A stretch of 64,000 nt of DNA from JADJPO01 sp963825645 (GTDB lineage: Bacteria > Actinomycetota > Actinomycetes > Actinomycetales > Kineosporiaceae). Below, piece after piece: positions 25,161 to 32,264 of this stretch. The position numbers were made by a program, and so were the translations under genes. The stretch spans positions 186,001 to 250,000 of the forward strand of contig CAWGTT010000010.1 in the NCBI GenBank assembly GCA_963825645.1. The letters run 5' to 3'. Position 1 is the first letter of the stretch, and the number at the start of each line of letters is the position of its first letter. Under the pieces are notes generated by a model, which worked only from the letters and a program-made list of their open reading frames with translations, was not told the origin of the DNA and made no database searches.

Positions 25161-26087
25161 TCAAGTCTCGCGCCGCCGGACGGCGATAGCCAGAGTGAGT
25201 GCCGCGGCCATCACCACCCAGCCGGTCCAGCCGAGTAGGCCCACCTCGGCGTTGTCCAGCGGCCGACCGGCGACGGCGAGCAGGGCCGGCAGTCCGGCGA
25301 CGGCGTTGACGAACCCGTGTCCGATCGCGGCCGGCCACAGGCTCCCGGAGGCCAGCCGCAGCCAGCCGAGCAGTGCCCCGGCCAGCACGCAGAACACGAC
25401 CATGAAACCGAGCGCCACGACCGGTGAGTGGTCGGGGTAGTTGTACCCGAGCAAGATCACCGGCGCGTGCCACAACCCCCAGATCACGCCGACCAGCGCG
25501 ATCGCGGGCCACCGGCCCAGCGGCAACAGCGCCGGCAGCAGCCAGCCTCGCCAGCCCCACTCCTCGGCCATCGCCGGCACCAGGTTGATCCACCCGACGA
25601 TCAGCGCCTGCATGATCTGGGCAGCGGCGAGAACGGCAAGCGGCACCGGCAGCTCGGACACGCCCAGCTCAGCAAGCATCTCCCGAAGCCCGGAGAACTC
25701 GGTGAGGTCCGGGTGGAACACTCCGACCGCCGTCCCGACCAGCAGCGCCAGGACGACGAGGGCGAGCGGCGTCAGCCAGGCCAGCAGCCCCCAGCGCCAC
25801 CAGGACCTGATGCCGCCGGGTGAGCGCAAACCCGTTCGGCGGGCCACGTCCCCCCGGCCACGCCGCAGTGCGAAGACCACGAACGCCGTGGCCAGGCTGG
25901 GCGCCGTCATCATCGCCGCCATGTAGACGACGGCACCGGGCGTGTCGAGGCCACGACCGCTGAGCCACAGCGGGGACGCGATCAGCCACGCGGCCCCGAA
26001 GGCGACCACGACGAAGGCGACCACGGCCCCCCAGTCGACCCCGGCCGGGGCGCCGGCGCGTCGCTCGGTCGCCGACAGCGCGGTCAT
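25161..26087 (-). CDS. CPBP-family intramembrane glutamic endopeptidase
   Basis: This 308-residue membrane protein has about eight hydrophobic segments and the CAAX-protease/bacteriocin-processing (CPBP, formerly Abi) motifs: AMAEEWGWRGWLLPALLP with the catalytic Glu pair and Arg, GVIWGLWHAPVILLGY with a His, and IGHGFVNAV with another His. Family members cleave within membranes, and some protect against bacteriocins; the substrate here is unknown. The ATG at 26087 overlaps the stop of the HTH/DUF3887 gene (26084-26086), so the two are coupled. Confidence 0.8.
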   Translation of the reverse strand: MTALSATERRAGAPAGVDWGAVVAFVVVAFGAAWLIASPLWLSGRGLDTPGAVVYMAAMMTAPSLATAFVVFALRRGRGDVARRTGLRSPGGIRSWWRWGLLAWLTPLALVVLALLVGTAVGVFHPDLTEFSGLREMLAELGVSELPVPLAVLAAAQIMQALIVGWINLVPAMAEEWGWRGWLLPALLPLGRWPAIALVGVIWGLWHAPVILLGYNYPDHSPVVALGFMVVFCVLAGALLGWLRLASGSLWPAAIGHGFVNAVAGLPALLAVAGRPLDNAEVGLLGWTGWVVMAAALTLAIAVRRRET

Positions 26088-26695
26088 GATCCACCTGCCT
26101 GCTTCGGGTCCAGTACGAACAGCCCGGCGATCTTCAGGTCGGGCCGGAACGAGATCCGCCCCACCATGTCCCCCGCCTCGAAGGTCAGTGGGACGTCGAC
26201 CACAGTCAGGTCACCCATCCGGCGGGCGAACGGCTCCCCGCTGCCCTCGAGCGCTCCGACCATGCCCAGGATCTGGGCCCAGGTGTCGGCCATGCCCTGG
26301 GTACTGAGGGCGGCCGCCATCTGCTCGTCGAAGTCCTTCGTCACGGCGTCCCACTGCGCGGCCGCCAGCTGGGCGTAGATCTCGACGGCCCGCTCGGCGG
26401 CGCCCGGTGCCACGGTCTTGTCCATCTCTTCCCCTGTTCTCGGGTCAATCGGTCGCCCGAACCGCTGGAAGGCGGCCTGACGCGTGGTGCCCAGGACGTC
26501 GCCGATCTCCTGCCAGGTGCAACCGGCGGCCCGGGCCTGCGCCACCGCCGCGGCCAGCACCCGGTCGGCGTGCTCTCGGACGTCGCGCGCGGCGGCGACC
26601 TGGGCGGCAGCGCTGGGCCTGTTGTGCAGCTCGCCATCGACGAGCAGGGCGAGCGCGGCCTCAAGGTCGGCACGTGGTGTCGTAAGGCCATCCAC
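26084..26695 (-). CDS. HTH protein with C-terminal DUF3887
   Basis: This 203-residue protein has an N-terminal helix-turn-helix of the type AAGCTWQEIGDVLGTTRQAAFQRFG (given here as TWQEIGDVLGTTRQAAFQRF, about residues 58-78), then a DUF3887 domain (RAVEIYAQLAAAQWDAVTKD, followed by DEQMAAAL) from about residue 100. The first part probably binds DNA, the second resembles small cystatin-like/NTF2-like folds found in secreted proteins. GTG 26695 is chosen because AAGGAG lies 6 bases upstream; the nearby ATG 26691 is out of frame. It overlaps the CPBP gene by 4 bp. A large palindrome in its promoter could be its own operator. Confidence 0.75.
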   Translation of the reverse strand: MDGLTTPRADLEAALALLVDGELHNRPSAAAQVAAARDVREHADRVLAAAVAQARAAGCTWQEIGDVLGTTRQAAFQRFGRPIDPRTGEEMDKTVAPGAAERAVEIYAQLAAAQWDAVTKDFDEQMAAALSTQGMADTWAQILGMVGALEGSGEPFARRMGDLTVVDVPLTFEAGDMVGRISFRPDLKIAGLFVLDPKQAGGS

Positions 26696-26709
26696 TCCGG
26701 ACTCCTTCT

Positions 26710-26760
26710 GTAAAGACTAGGTTGACACGATAGACAAGAAGATGTCAATCCACTCTTTAC
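26710..26760. promoter_or_regulatory. Large interrupted palindrome, probable operator/divergent promoter
   Basis: GTAAAGA (26710-26716) pairs with TCTTTAC (26754-26760) and TTGACA (26722-26727) with TGTCAA (26743-26748), giving a nested dyad in an AT-richer island. On either strand TTGACA can serve as a -35 box. It lies between the HTH/DUF3887 gene (minus) and the acyl-CoA dehydrogenase gene (plus), so it can control both. Autoregulation by the HTH protein is an inference. Confidence 0.6.
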
Positions 26761-26786
26761 GGTCGGGACGAGGGGAGGAAGCAGGG

Positions 26787-26820
26787 GTGGGTTTGCCACC
26801 CGAGACGGTGGTAAACCCAC
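26787..26820. repeat. 14-bp inverted repeat upstream of the acyl-CoA dehydrogenase
   Basis: GTGGGTTTGCCACC (26787-26800) and GGTGGTAAACCCAC (26807-26820) pair with one mismatch around the loop CGAGAC. The hairpin ends 12 bp before the ribosome site AGGGAG (26833-26838), so it is either in the 5' leader or is an operator. Confidence 0.7.
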
Positions 26821-26843
26821 CACAACCTCGAAAGGGAGCCGCG

Positions 26844-28043
26844 ATGACACCGCACCCGTCCAGTGCCCACCGGGCGGACCCCACCGACCTCGCGGACATC
26901 AACGCGCTGCTCAGCGAGGAGGAGACGTCGGTGCGCACCGCCGTCCGGCGCGTCTGCGACGACATCGTCGAGCCGCACATCGCCGACTGGTACGAGCGGG
27001 GCGAGCTACCGGCCCGGGACCTGGCCCGGGAGTTCGGCCGGCTCGGGCTGCTCGGCATGCACCTGGACGGCTACGGCTGCGCCGCGATGAGCGCGGTCGA
27101 CTACGGGCTGGCCTGCCTCGAGCTCGAGGCCTCCGACTCGGGCATCCGCAGCCTCGTCTCGGTCCAGGGCTCGCTGGCGATGTTCGCCATCTGGCGCTGG
27201 GGCAGCGAGGACCACAAGGCCGACTGGCTGCCGCGGATGGCCACCGGCGAGGCGGTCGGCTGCTTCGGTCTGACCGAGCCGGACGCCGGCTCCGACCCGG
27301 CCTCGATGCGCACCACCGCCCGCCGTGACGGCGACGACTGGCTGCTGGACGGCACCAAGATGTGGATCACCAACGGCTCGATCGCCGATGTCGCCATCGT
27401 CTGGGCCGACGCCGGCGAGGACCTCGGCGGAATCCGCGGTTTCGTGGTCCCAACGGACACAGTAGGTTTCAGTGCTCCGCCGATCAAGCACAAGCTGTCG
27501 CTGCGGGCCTCGGTGACCAGCGAGCTGGTGCTCGACGGCGTCCGGCTGCCGGGCTCGGCCGTACTGCCCGAGGTCCGTGGGCTCAAGGGACCGCTCTCGT
27601 GCCTCAACGAGGCCCGCTACGGGATCGTCTGGGGCGCCTTGGGCGCGGCCCGATCGTGCGTGACGGCGGCGCGCGAGTACGCCGCCGAGCGGGTGCAGTT
27701 CGGCCGACCGATCGCCGGCTTCCAGCTGACCCAGGCCAAGCTCGCGGACATGGCCGTCGAACTGGTCACCGGCCAGCTGCTGGCCCTGCACCTCGGTCGA
27801 CGCAAGGATGCGGTCGGACTGCGCCCGGACCAGGTCTCGCTGGGCAAGTACAACAACGTCACCAAGGCCCTGCAGATCGCCCGGACGGCGCGCACGGTGC
27901 TGGGCGCCAACGGGATCAGCGGTGAGTACCCGGTGATGCGGCACGCGAACAACCTGGAGTCAGTGCTCACCTACGAGGGCACCGTCGAGATGCACACCCT
28001 GGTCATCGGTCAGGCCCTCACCGGGATCTCGGCCTACCGCTGA
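26844..28043 (+). CDS. Acyl-CoA dehydrogenase, glutaryl-CoA dehydrogenase type
   Basis: This FAD enzyme of 399 residues oxidises an acyl-CoA (probably glutaryl-CoA, decarboxylating to crotonyl-CoA). Motifs: GCFGLTEPDAGSDPASMRTT (FAD/substrate loop, about residues 130-155), TKMWITNGSIADVAIVWA, NEARYGIVWGALGAA (typical of GcdH, with the Arg that binds the glutaryl carboxylate), and the catalytic base Glu378 in TYEGTVEMHTLVIG. The ATG at 26844 is preceded by AGGGAG; the frame is open further up but without conserved sequence. It would act in lysine, tryptophan or dicarboxylate breakdown and pass electrons to ETF. No other genes of the pathway are adjacent. Confidence 0.85.
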   Translation: MTPHPSSAHRADPTDLADINALLSEEETSVRTAVRRVCDDIVEPHIADWYERGELPARDLAREFGRLGLLGMHLDGYGCAAMSAVDYGLACLELEASDSGIRSLVSVQGSLAMFAIWRWGSEDHKADWLPRMATGEAVGCFGLTEPDAGSDPASMRTTARRDGDDWLLDGTKMWITNGSIADVAIVWADAGEDLGGIRGFVVPTDTVGFSAPPIKHKLSLRASVTSELVLDGVRLPGSAVLPEVRGLKGPLSCLNEARYGIVWGALGAARSCVTAAREYAAERVQFGRPIAGFQLTQAKLADMAVELVTGQLLALHLGRRKDAVGLRPDQVSLGKYNNVTKALQIARTARTVLGANGISGEYPVMRHANNLESVLTYEGTVEMHTLVIGQALTGISAYR

Positions 28044-28138
28044 TCGACTCACAGCCCCGGACGACCAGGCGTGGGCGACGACCAGCGGTCCGGGGTCGTC
28101 GAGACAAGGCGTCCCACCGAAAATCGATGCACAGACTC

Positions 28139-28167
28139 TATGCATAATGACTATGCATAGATATTAT
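28139..28167 (+). promoter_or_regulatory. Probable promoter with paired TATGCAT operator boxes
   Basis: TATGCAT occurs at 28139-28145 and 28152-28158, the second within the perfect palindrome CTATGCATAG (28151-28160). TATTAT (28162-28167) is a good -10 box whose start point would fall at about 28174, the ATG of the regulator. The gene would then be leaderless, with two operator boxes just before the -10. The HTH protein encoded next may bind them. Confidence 0.55.
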
Positions 28168-28173
28168 GGACGC

Positions 28174-28782
28174 ATGTCCTCCGATCCGTCCTCCCCCGAC
28201 AGCGCGTCGGCCACCCGCGACGTCCGGCTCGACGCGACCGGACTGCGGGTCCTCGCCCACCCGCTGCGTTCTCGGCTGCTGACCATGCTGCGCACCCGGG
28301 GCCCGGCCACGGCCACCGGACTGGCCGCCGCCCTGGAGACGAACTCGGGGGCGACCAGCTACCACCTGCGCCGGCTCGCCGAGGTAGGCCTGGTCGAGGA
28401 CACGCATCACGGGCGTGGTCGCCAGCGCATCTGGCGGGCCAGCAGCCACAGCCACTCCTGGATGCCGAGCGACGTCGCCGATCACCCCGACGCCCAGGCC
28501 GCCCTGGACTGGCTCGACCGCTTCTACGTCGCAGCCTTCACCGAGCGGTACGGGCGCTGGCTGGACGCCAAGGGCAGCTGGCCCACCACATGGCACGACG
28601 GCTTCGGCATCTCCGACACCGCCCTGCAACTGACCGCCGAGGAGCTCCTCCGGCTGCGTGAGGAGCTGCACGCCGTGATCGAGCGCTACCGCGTGACCGC
28701 GCCGGACGCCGCAGCCGGCGACCCGACCGTCGTTCGCCGCGAGGTCGCCGTCTACACCGTCGCCTTCCCCGCCCAGCCATAG
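28174..28782 (+). CDS. ArsR-like (HTH_20) transcriptional regulator
   Basis: This 202-residue protein has a winged helix: TGLRVLAHPLRSRLLTMLRT, then ATGLAAALETNSGATSYHLR (about residues 30-80), followed by VEDTHHGRGRQRIW as the wing. The C-terminal half holds a Trp/His-rich helical region (AALDWLDRFYVAAFTERYG) typical of this actinobacterial subgroup. I choose ATG 28174 because the TATTAT box predicts transcription starting there and because the extra N-terminal residues from 28147 lie inside the palindrome. It is 10 bp upstream of the MFS gene, so it probably controls that transporter. Confidence 0.78.
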   Translation: MSSDPSSPDSASATRDVRLDATGLRVLAHPLRSRLLTMLRTRGPATATGLAAALETNSGATSYHLRRLAEVGLVEDTHHGRGRQRIWRASSHSHSWMPSDVADHPDAQAALDWLDRFYVAAFTERYGRWLDAKGSWPTTWHDGFGISDTALQLTAEELLRLREELHAVIERYRVTAPDAAAGDPTVVRREVAVYTVAFPAQP

Positions 28783-28792
28783 GACCAGCCCG

Positions 28793-30077
28793 ATGTCCGA
28801 CACCTCGACCGTCGCCATCACCGGCGCCCCCTCACCGATCGCAGCCCGCCGCGTGTTGCTGACTCTCACCTGGACCCGGTGGTTCCCGGTCGGTTTCGTG
28901 ATCCCGACAATGACACTGTTCCAGCTGCAGCGAGGCCTCAGCCTGGCTCAGGCGCTGACCGCGACCGCGGTCGCCGGGGTGGTAACCGTCATGTTGGAGC
29001 TGCCGACCAGCGCAGTCGCCGACGCCACCGGCCGGCGTCGGGTCTATCTCGTCGCCGCAGTGGTCAACGTGCTGGCCGGCGTCGTCTTCACGCTGGCGAC
29101 CTCCTTCTGGGGCTTCGTCGCCGCGGCAGCACTGATGGGCGTCTTCCGCGCGCTCGACTCCGGGCCGCTGGAGGCGTGGTACGTCGACTCGGTCCATGCG
29201 CACGACCCGGGCGCCGACGTCGACGGTGCGCTGTCCGCACAGGGCACCGCGCTCGGTGTGGCGATCGCGCTCGGAGCCCTGACCAGCGGCGTCCTGGTCT
29301 GGTGGCACCCGATGGCCGACCGGACGGCGCTGTTGCTGCCGGTGCTGGTGTTCGCCGCGCTGAACGTCGTCCACCTGGTCGCGGCCGCGATCCTGCTCAC
29401 CCGGCCACGCCCGGACGCCGCACCGCCCCGCGGGTATCCGACGCGCGAGGCGGTCCGGCGGTCGTGGCGGACGGTGGGCGACAGCCTGCGACTGCTGCGC
29501 GTGGACCAGATACTGCTCGCACTGCTCGCGGCGGAGATCTGTTGGTCCATCGCGATGATCGTTTTCGAGCAGCTGATGCCGGTGCGCCTGGCTGAGCTGA
29601 CCGGCTCGCAGGAGCGGGCCGGCGTGCTGGCAGGGCCACTCACCTCGACCGGCTGGGTGGCCTTCGCGGCCGGGTCGGCGCTCGCCGGGTTGCTCGCCCG
29701 ACGGATCGGGGTGGCCAGGACGGCGGTCCTGGCGCGAGCGCTCAACGGAATCGGCGCCGCATGCATGGGTTTCGGCCGCCGGTCCGGGCCTGCTCGCCCT
29801 CACCTACCTGCTCACCTACGCCCTGCACGGCTCCAACGGCCCGATGCACGCGACGCTGCTGCACCGCCGGGCCCGCTCCGACAACCGGGCCACGGTGCTG
29901 TCGATGAACTCGCTGTTCGCCTTCGCGGCCTTCGCCGTCGCCGCCCCGGTGCTCGGGCTGGTCGCCACTGGGATCTCCACCCCCGTGGCCATGGTCGTCG
30001 GCGGAGCCGTCGGGATCCTCGGAGCCGTGTTCTACCTGCCCGCCCGGCGCGCGGAGCTCACCGCCGCGCAATGCTAG
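28793..30077 (+). pseudogene. MFS transporter gene with a frameshift
   Basis: The frame opens at ATG 28793, 10 bp after the regulator, and encodes about ten helices of a major-facilitator exporter (FVIPTMTLFQLQRGLSLAQA, the loop DATGRRRVYL, ALDSGPLEAWYVDS). At about 29770, after CMGF, the family sequence moves to another frame, which carries GLLALTYLLTYALHGSNGP and ends MVVGGAVGILGAVFYLPARR at the stop 30075-30077. Left in the first frame, the product would run into unrelated Arg/Pro-rich sequence to 30637. A single-base indel in a GGGTTTCGG stretch would restore about 428 residues. Substrate is unknown; pairing with an ArsR-like regulator suggests inducible efflux. Confidence 0.72.
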
Positions 30078-30151
30078 TAATCGGGCCCGTCGACCGGCCG
30101 TGGTGTGGCCCCACACCAAGACCGTCTCTCAACGCCCTGTGGCGACGGCCC

Positions 30152-31033
30152 TTACCTGAGCAGGCGCGACAGGCGTCGGTCGGCGAGCACCTTGCCGCCG
30201 GTCTGGCATGCGGCGCAATACTGCAGCGAGGAGTCGGCGAAGGAGACTTCCCGCACCACCTCGCCGCAGACCGGGCACGCCTGGCCGGTGCGGCCGTGCA
30301 CGCGCATCCCGGCCCGCTTGGCGTCCTTGAGCTCCTTCGCCGGCCTGCCGGCCGCCGCGGTCACCGCACCGGTGAGCACCTCGCGCAAGGCGGTGTAGAG
30401 CCGGTCCAGCTCGGCGTCGTCCAGGCTCGCCGCGATGGCGAACGGCGACAGCCGAGCGGCGTGCAGCACCTCGTCGCTGTAGGCGTTGCCCACCCCGGCG
30501 AGGACCGACTGGTCGCGCAGGAGTCCCTTGACCTGCTGTCGTTTCCCGGCGAGCAGTGCGGCCAGAGAGCCGCGGTCGAACCCGTCGGCCAGCGGGTCCG
30601 GACCGAGCGAGGCGATGCCCGGTACGTCCGACGCTGAGCGGACCACGTAGACGGCGAGCTTCTTCTGGGTGCCGGCTTCGGTCAGGTCGAAGCCCGGCTG
30701 GGCCTCCCCCTCGATGTCTGGGTCGTGAAGGCGCACGCGCAGCGCGATCGGACCCTTCCCCGGCCGGATCGTGGTCTTCGCCATCGCGTCGGACCAGCGC
30801 AGCCAACCGGCCCGAGCGAGGTGGACGACGAGGTGCAGACCACCGACACCGAGATCGAGGAACTTGCCGTGCCGGTCGGCCGACTCGATCTCCAGGCCCA
30901 GCAGGGCGCTCGGCTGGGGGTCGTAGGTCTTCAGAACGTTGATCGTGCCCACCTCGACCCCCGCGACCACGCGTCCGACCGCACGCTCGCGCAGGAAGCC
31001 GGCCAGGGCCTCGACCTCAGGTAGCTCGGGCAT
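30152..31033 (-). CDS. Fpg/Nei-family DNA glycosylase
   Basis: This 293-residue protein begins MPELPEVEALAGFLRE with catalytic Pro2 and Glu3, and carries the helix-two-turn-helix LLRDQSVLAGVGNAYSDEVL and a C-terminal zinc finger, CPVCGEVVREVSFADSS with the second pair CAAC. The MPELPEVE start is that of formamidopyrimidine glycosylases, but the reading of the middle part (HGKFLDLGVGGLHLVVHLARAGWL) is of the divergent actinobacterial subgroup, so the lesion is uncertain. It is a paralog of the gene at 21232. The gene is divergent from the DUF559 gene across a low-complexity and palindromic spacer. Confidence 0.82.
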   Translation of the reverse strand: MPELPEVEALAGFLRERAVGRVVAGVEVGTINVLKTYDPQPSALLGLEIESADRHGKFLDLGVGGLHLVVHLARAGWLRWSDAMAKTTIRPGKGPIALRVRLHDPDIEGEAQPGFDLTEAGTQKKLAVYVVRSASDVPGIASLGPDPLADGFDRGSLAALLAGKRQQVKGLLRDQSVLAGVGNAYSDEVLHAARLSPFAIAASLDDAELDRLYTALREVLTGAVTAAAGRPAKELKDAKRAGMRVHGRTGQACPVCGEVVREVSFADSSLQYCAACQTGGKVLADRRLSRLLR

Positions 31034-31085
31034 CGCACCAGTGTGCGCGCACCCGGGCGTGGCGTCAGCCTGTCACGGCGCTGTC

Positions 31086-31182
31086 AGCCGCCACGGCCGT
31101 CGCCGCCACGGCCGTCGCCACCACGGCCGCCGCCGCCAGCCACCACGGCCGCCAGCGCCAGCACCACCGCCGCCACCACCAC
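31086..31182. repeat. Low-complexity CCACGGCCGTC / GCCACC repeats
   Basis: This stretch consists of imperfect copies of CCGCCACGGCCGTCG followed by ACCACGGCCGCC and CCACCACC runs. No gene is convincing here; the minus-strand frame gives only Gly/Arg/Asp repeats. It separates two divergent genes and abuts a perfect palindrome. Confidence 0.6.
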
Positions 31183-31272
31183 GTGATCATCTTCCGGGTT
31201 CTGCAGAACGCCCTGTTTCGACCGCCCACGGGCTCGCGGTGGTGGGTTGTGCAGAACCCGGAAGATGATCAC
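31183..31272. repeat. 23-bp perfect palindrome upstream of the DUF559 gene
   Basis: The arms 31183-31205 and 31250-31272 are perfectly complementary over 23 bp, starting GTGATCATCTTCCGGGTT and ending in TGCA, with a 44-nt loop. The right arm and its flank read GTTGTGCAGAACCCGG (31246-31261). It lies between divergent genes, so it is not needed as a terminator. The GTGATC ends match the palindrome at 18984. Confidence 0.8.
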
Positions 31273-31331
31273 ACCTGTGGATAGCCGGGCGGGCGTAGCT
31301 CCGGTTGCGGCACTCTTGGGCGGTGTCCGCA

Positions 31332-32180
31332 ATGTCAGCCGTCGAGGTGGTCCGCCGGTTCGGCGGCCGGGCGATGCGGGCGGACGTGCTGCGACACACC
31401 ACGTCACACCAGATCACTGCCGCCCTGGCCTGCGGAGATCTCGTTCGTGCCGCGCGTGGCATCTACGTCGTGGCCGGACTGCCTGCCGAGCAAACGGCTG
31501 CGGCGGCCTGCCGGGGGGTGCTGTCTTACGAGTCCGCGGCGTCAGCCTGGGGGCTGCCCCTGCTGTTCCCGCCGCGCGTGGTGCACGTGACCGTGCCGCG
31601 CGGTGCTCGGCCTGCGCCGCTCAAGAACGTGCAGATCCACGAGCGTGATCTGGACCCCTGCCAGATCGAGGGCCACCTGACGACACCACTGCGCACGGTG
31701 CTCGACTGCTGCGCGACCTTGAGCCTGCGCGAAGCTCTCGTCATCGCCGACTCCGCGGCCCGCCTCGTGCCCGGTTTCCTCGAGGACTTCGTGTCGGCGG
31801 CACGGGCACCTGGTCGTGGCCGACGCCAGCGGGAACTGGTGGCCAGGCACGTGAGCCAGCTATCTGCAGGTCCTTTCGAGTCGGCGCTTCGCGCAGAGCT
31901 GGTCTCAGCCGGGCTGACGATGTTCCGACCCCAGGTCGTGATCCGCACCGCCGACGACACCTTTCGGGTGGACCTGGCCGATGAGCGTCGACGGATCGTC
32001 ATCGAGGCCGACAGCTTCGCCTGGCACGGTGATCGCGGCGCGCTCGATCGTGACTGCCGTCGCTACGACGAACTCGTCCGGGCCGGGTGGCGAGTCCTGC
32101 GCTTCTCCTGGGAGCAGGTGATGTTCTGCCCCGGGTGGGTGGTGGCCGTGGTGGCAGACGTCAGCCGGCGGGCGGCGTGA
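31332..32180 (+). CDS. AbiEi-like N-terminus plus DUF559 (Vsr-like) nuclease-fold protein
   Basis: This 282-residue protein begins with a small winged-helix region of the type found in AbiEi antitoxins and related proteins (MRADVLRHTTSHQITAALA, then LVRAARGIYVV) and ends with a DUF559 domain. The latter keeps the PD-(D/E)XK-like pattern: FRVDLADERRRIVIEADSF, HGDRGALDRDCRRYDELVRA, GWRVLRFSWEQVM. Proteins like this are multicopy in many actinomycetes and have no proven function. GTG 31323 is an alternative start. The gene is flanked on both sides by inverted copies of a GTTGTGCAGAAC-containing palindrome, which is notable because it resembles the arrangement of transposase-like genes with REP sequences. 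Confidence 0.65.
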   Translation: MSAVEVVRRFGGRAMRADVLRHTTSHQITAALACGDLVRAARGIYVVAGLPAEQTAAAACRGVLSYESAASAWGLPLLFPPRVVHVTVPRGARPAPLKNVQIHERDLDPCQIEGHLTTPLRTVLDCCATLSLREALVIADSAARLVPGFLEDFVSAARAPGRGRRQRELVARHVSQLSAGPFESALRAELVSAGLTMFRPQVVIRTADDTFRVDLADERRRIVIEADSFAWHGDRGALDRDCRRYDELVRAGWRVLRFSWEQVMFCPGWVVAVVADVSRRAA

Positions 32181-32184
32181 CCGG

Positions 32185-32254
32185 TCCGAGTTCTGCACAA
32201 CTGCGCTCCCAGGGTCTGAACAGAGCTCGCGACCACAGTTCTGCCGAATTCGGA
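32185..32254. repeat. 19-bp imperfect palindrome downstream of the DUF559 gene
   Basis: TCCGAGTTCTGCACAACTG (32185-32203) pairs with CAGTTCTGCCGAATTCGGA (32236-32254) with three mismatches. It sits between the convergent DUF559 and sugar-kinase genes and can terminate both. Its left arm, inverted, matches the right arm of the palindrome at 31183-31272 in 15 of 16 bases. Confidence 0.65.
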
Positions 32255-32264
32255 GCGTTGCCCC

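Noticed and set aside
28793..30637. A single 614-residue MFS protein
   Set aside because: After about residue 325 the frame turns into Arg/Pro/His-rich sequence, while the MFS helices continue in another frame; a frameshift is the simpler reading.
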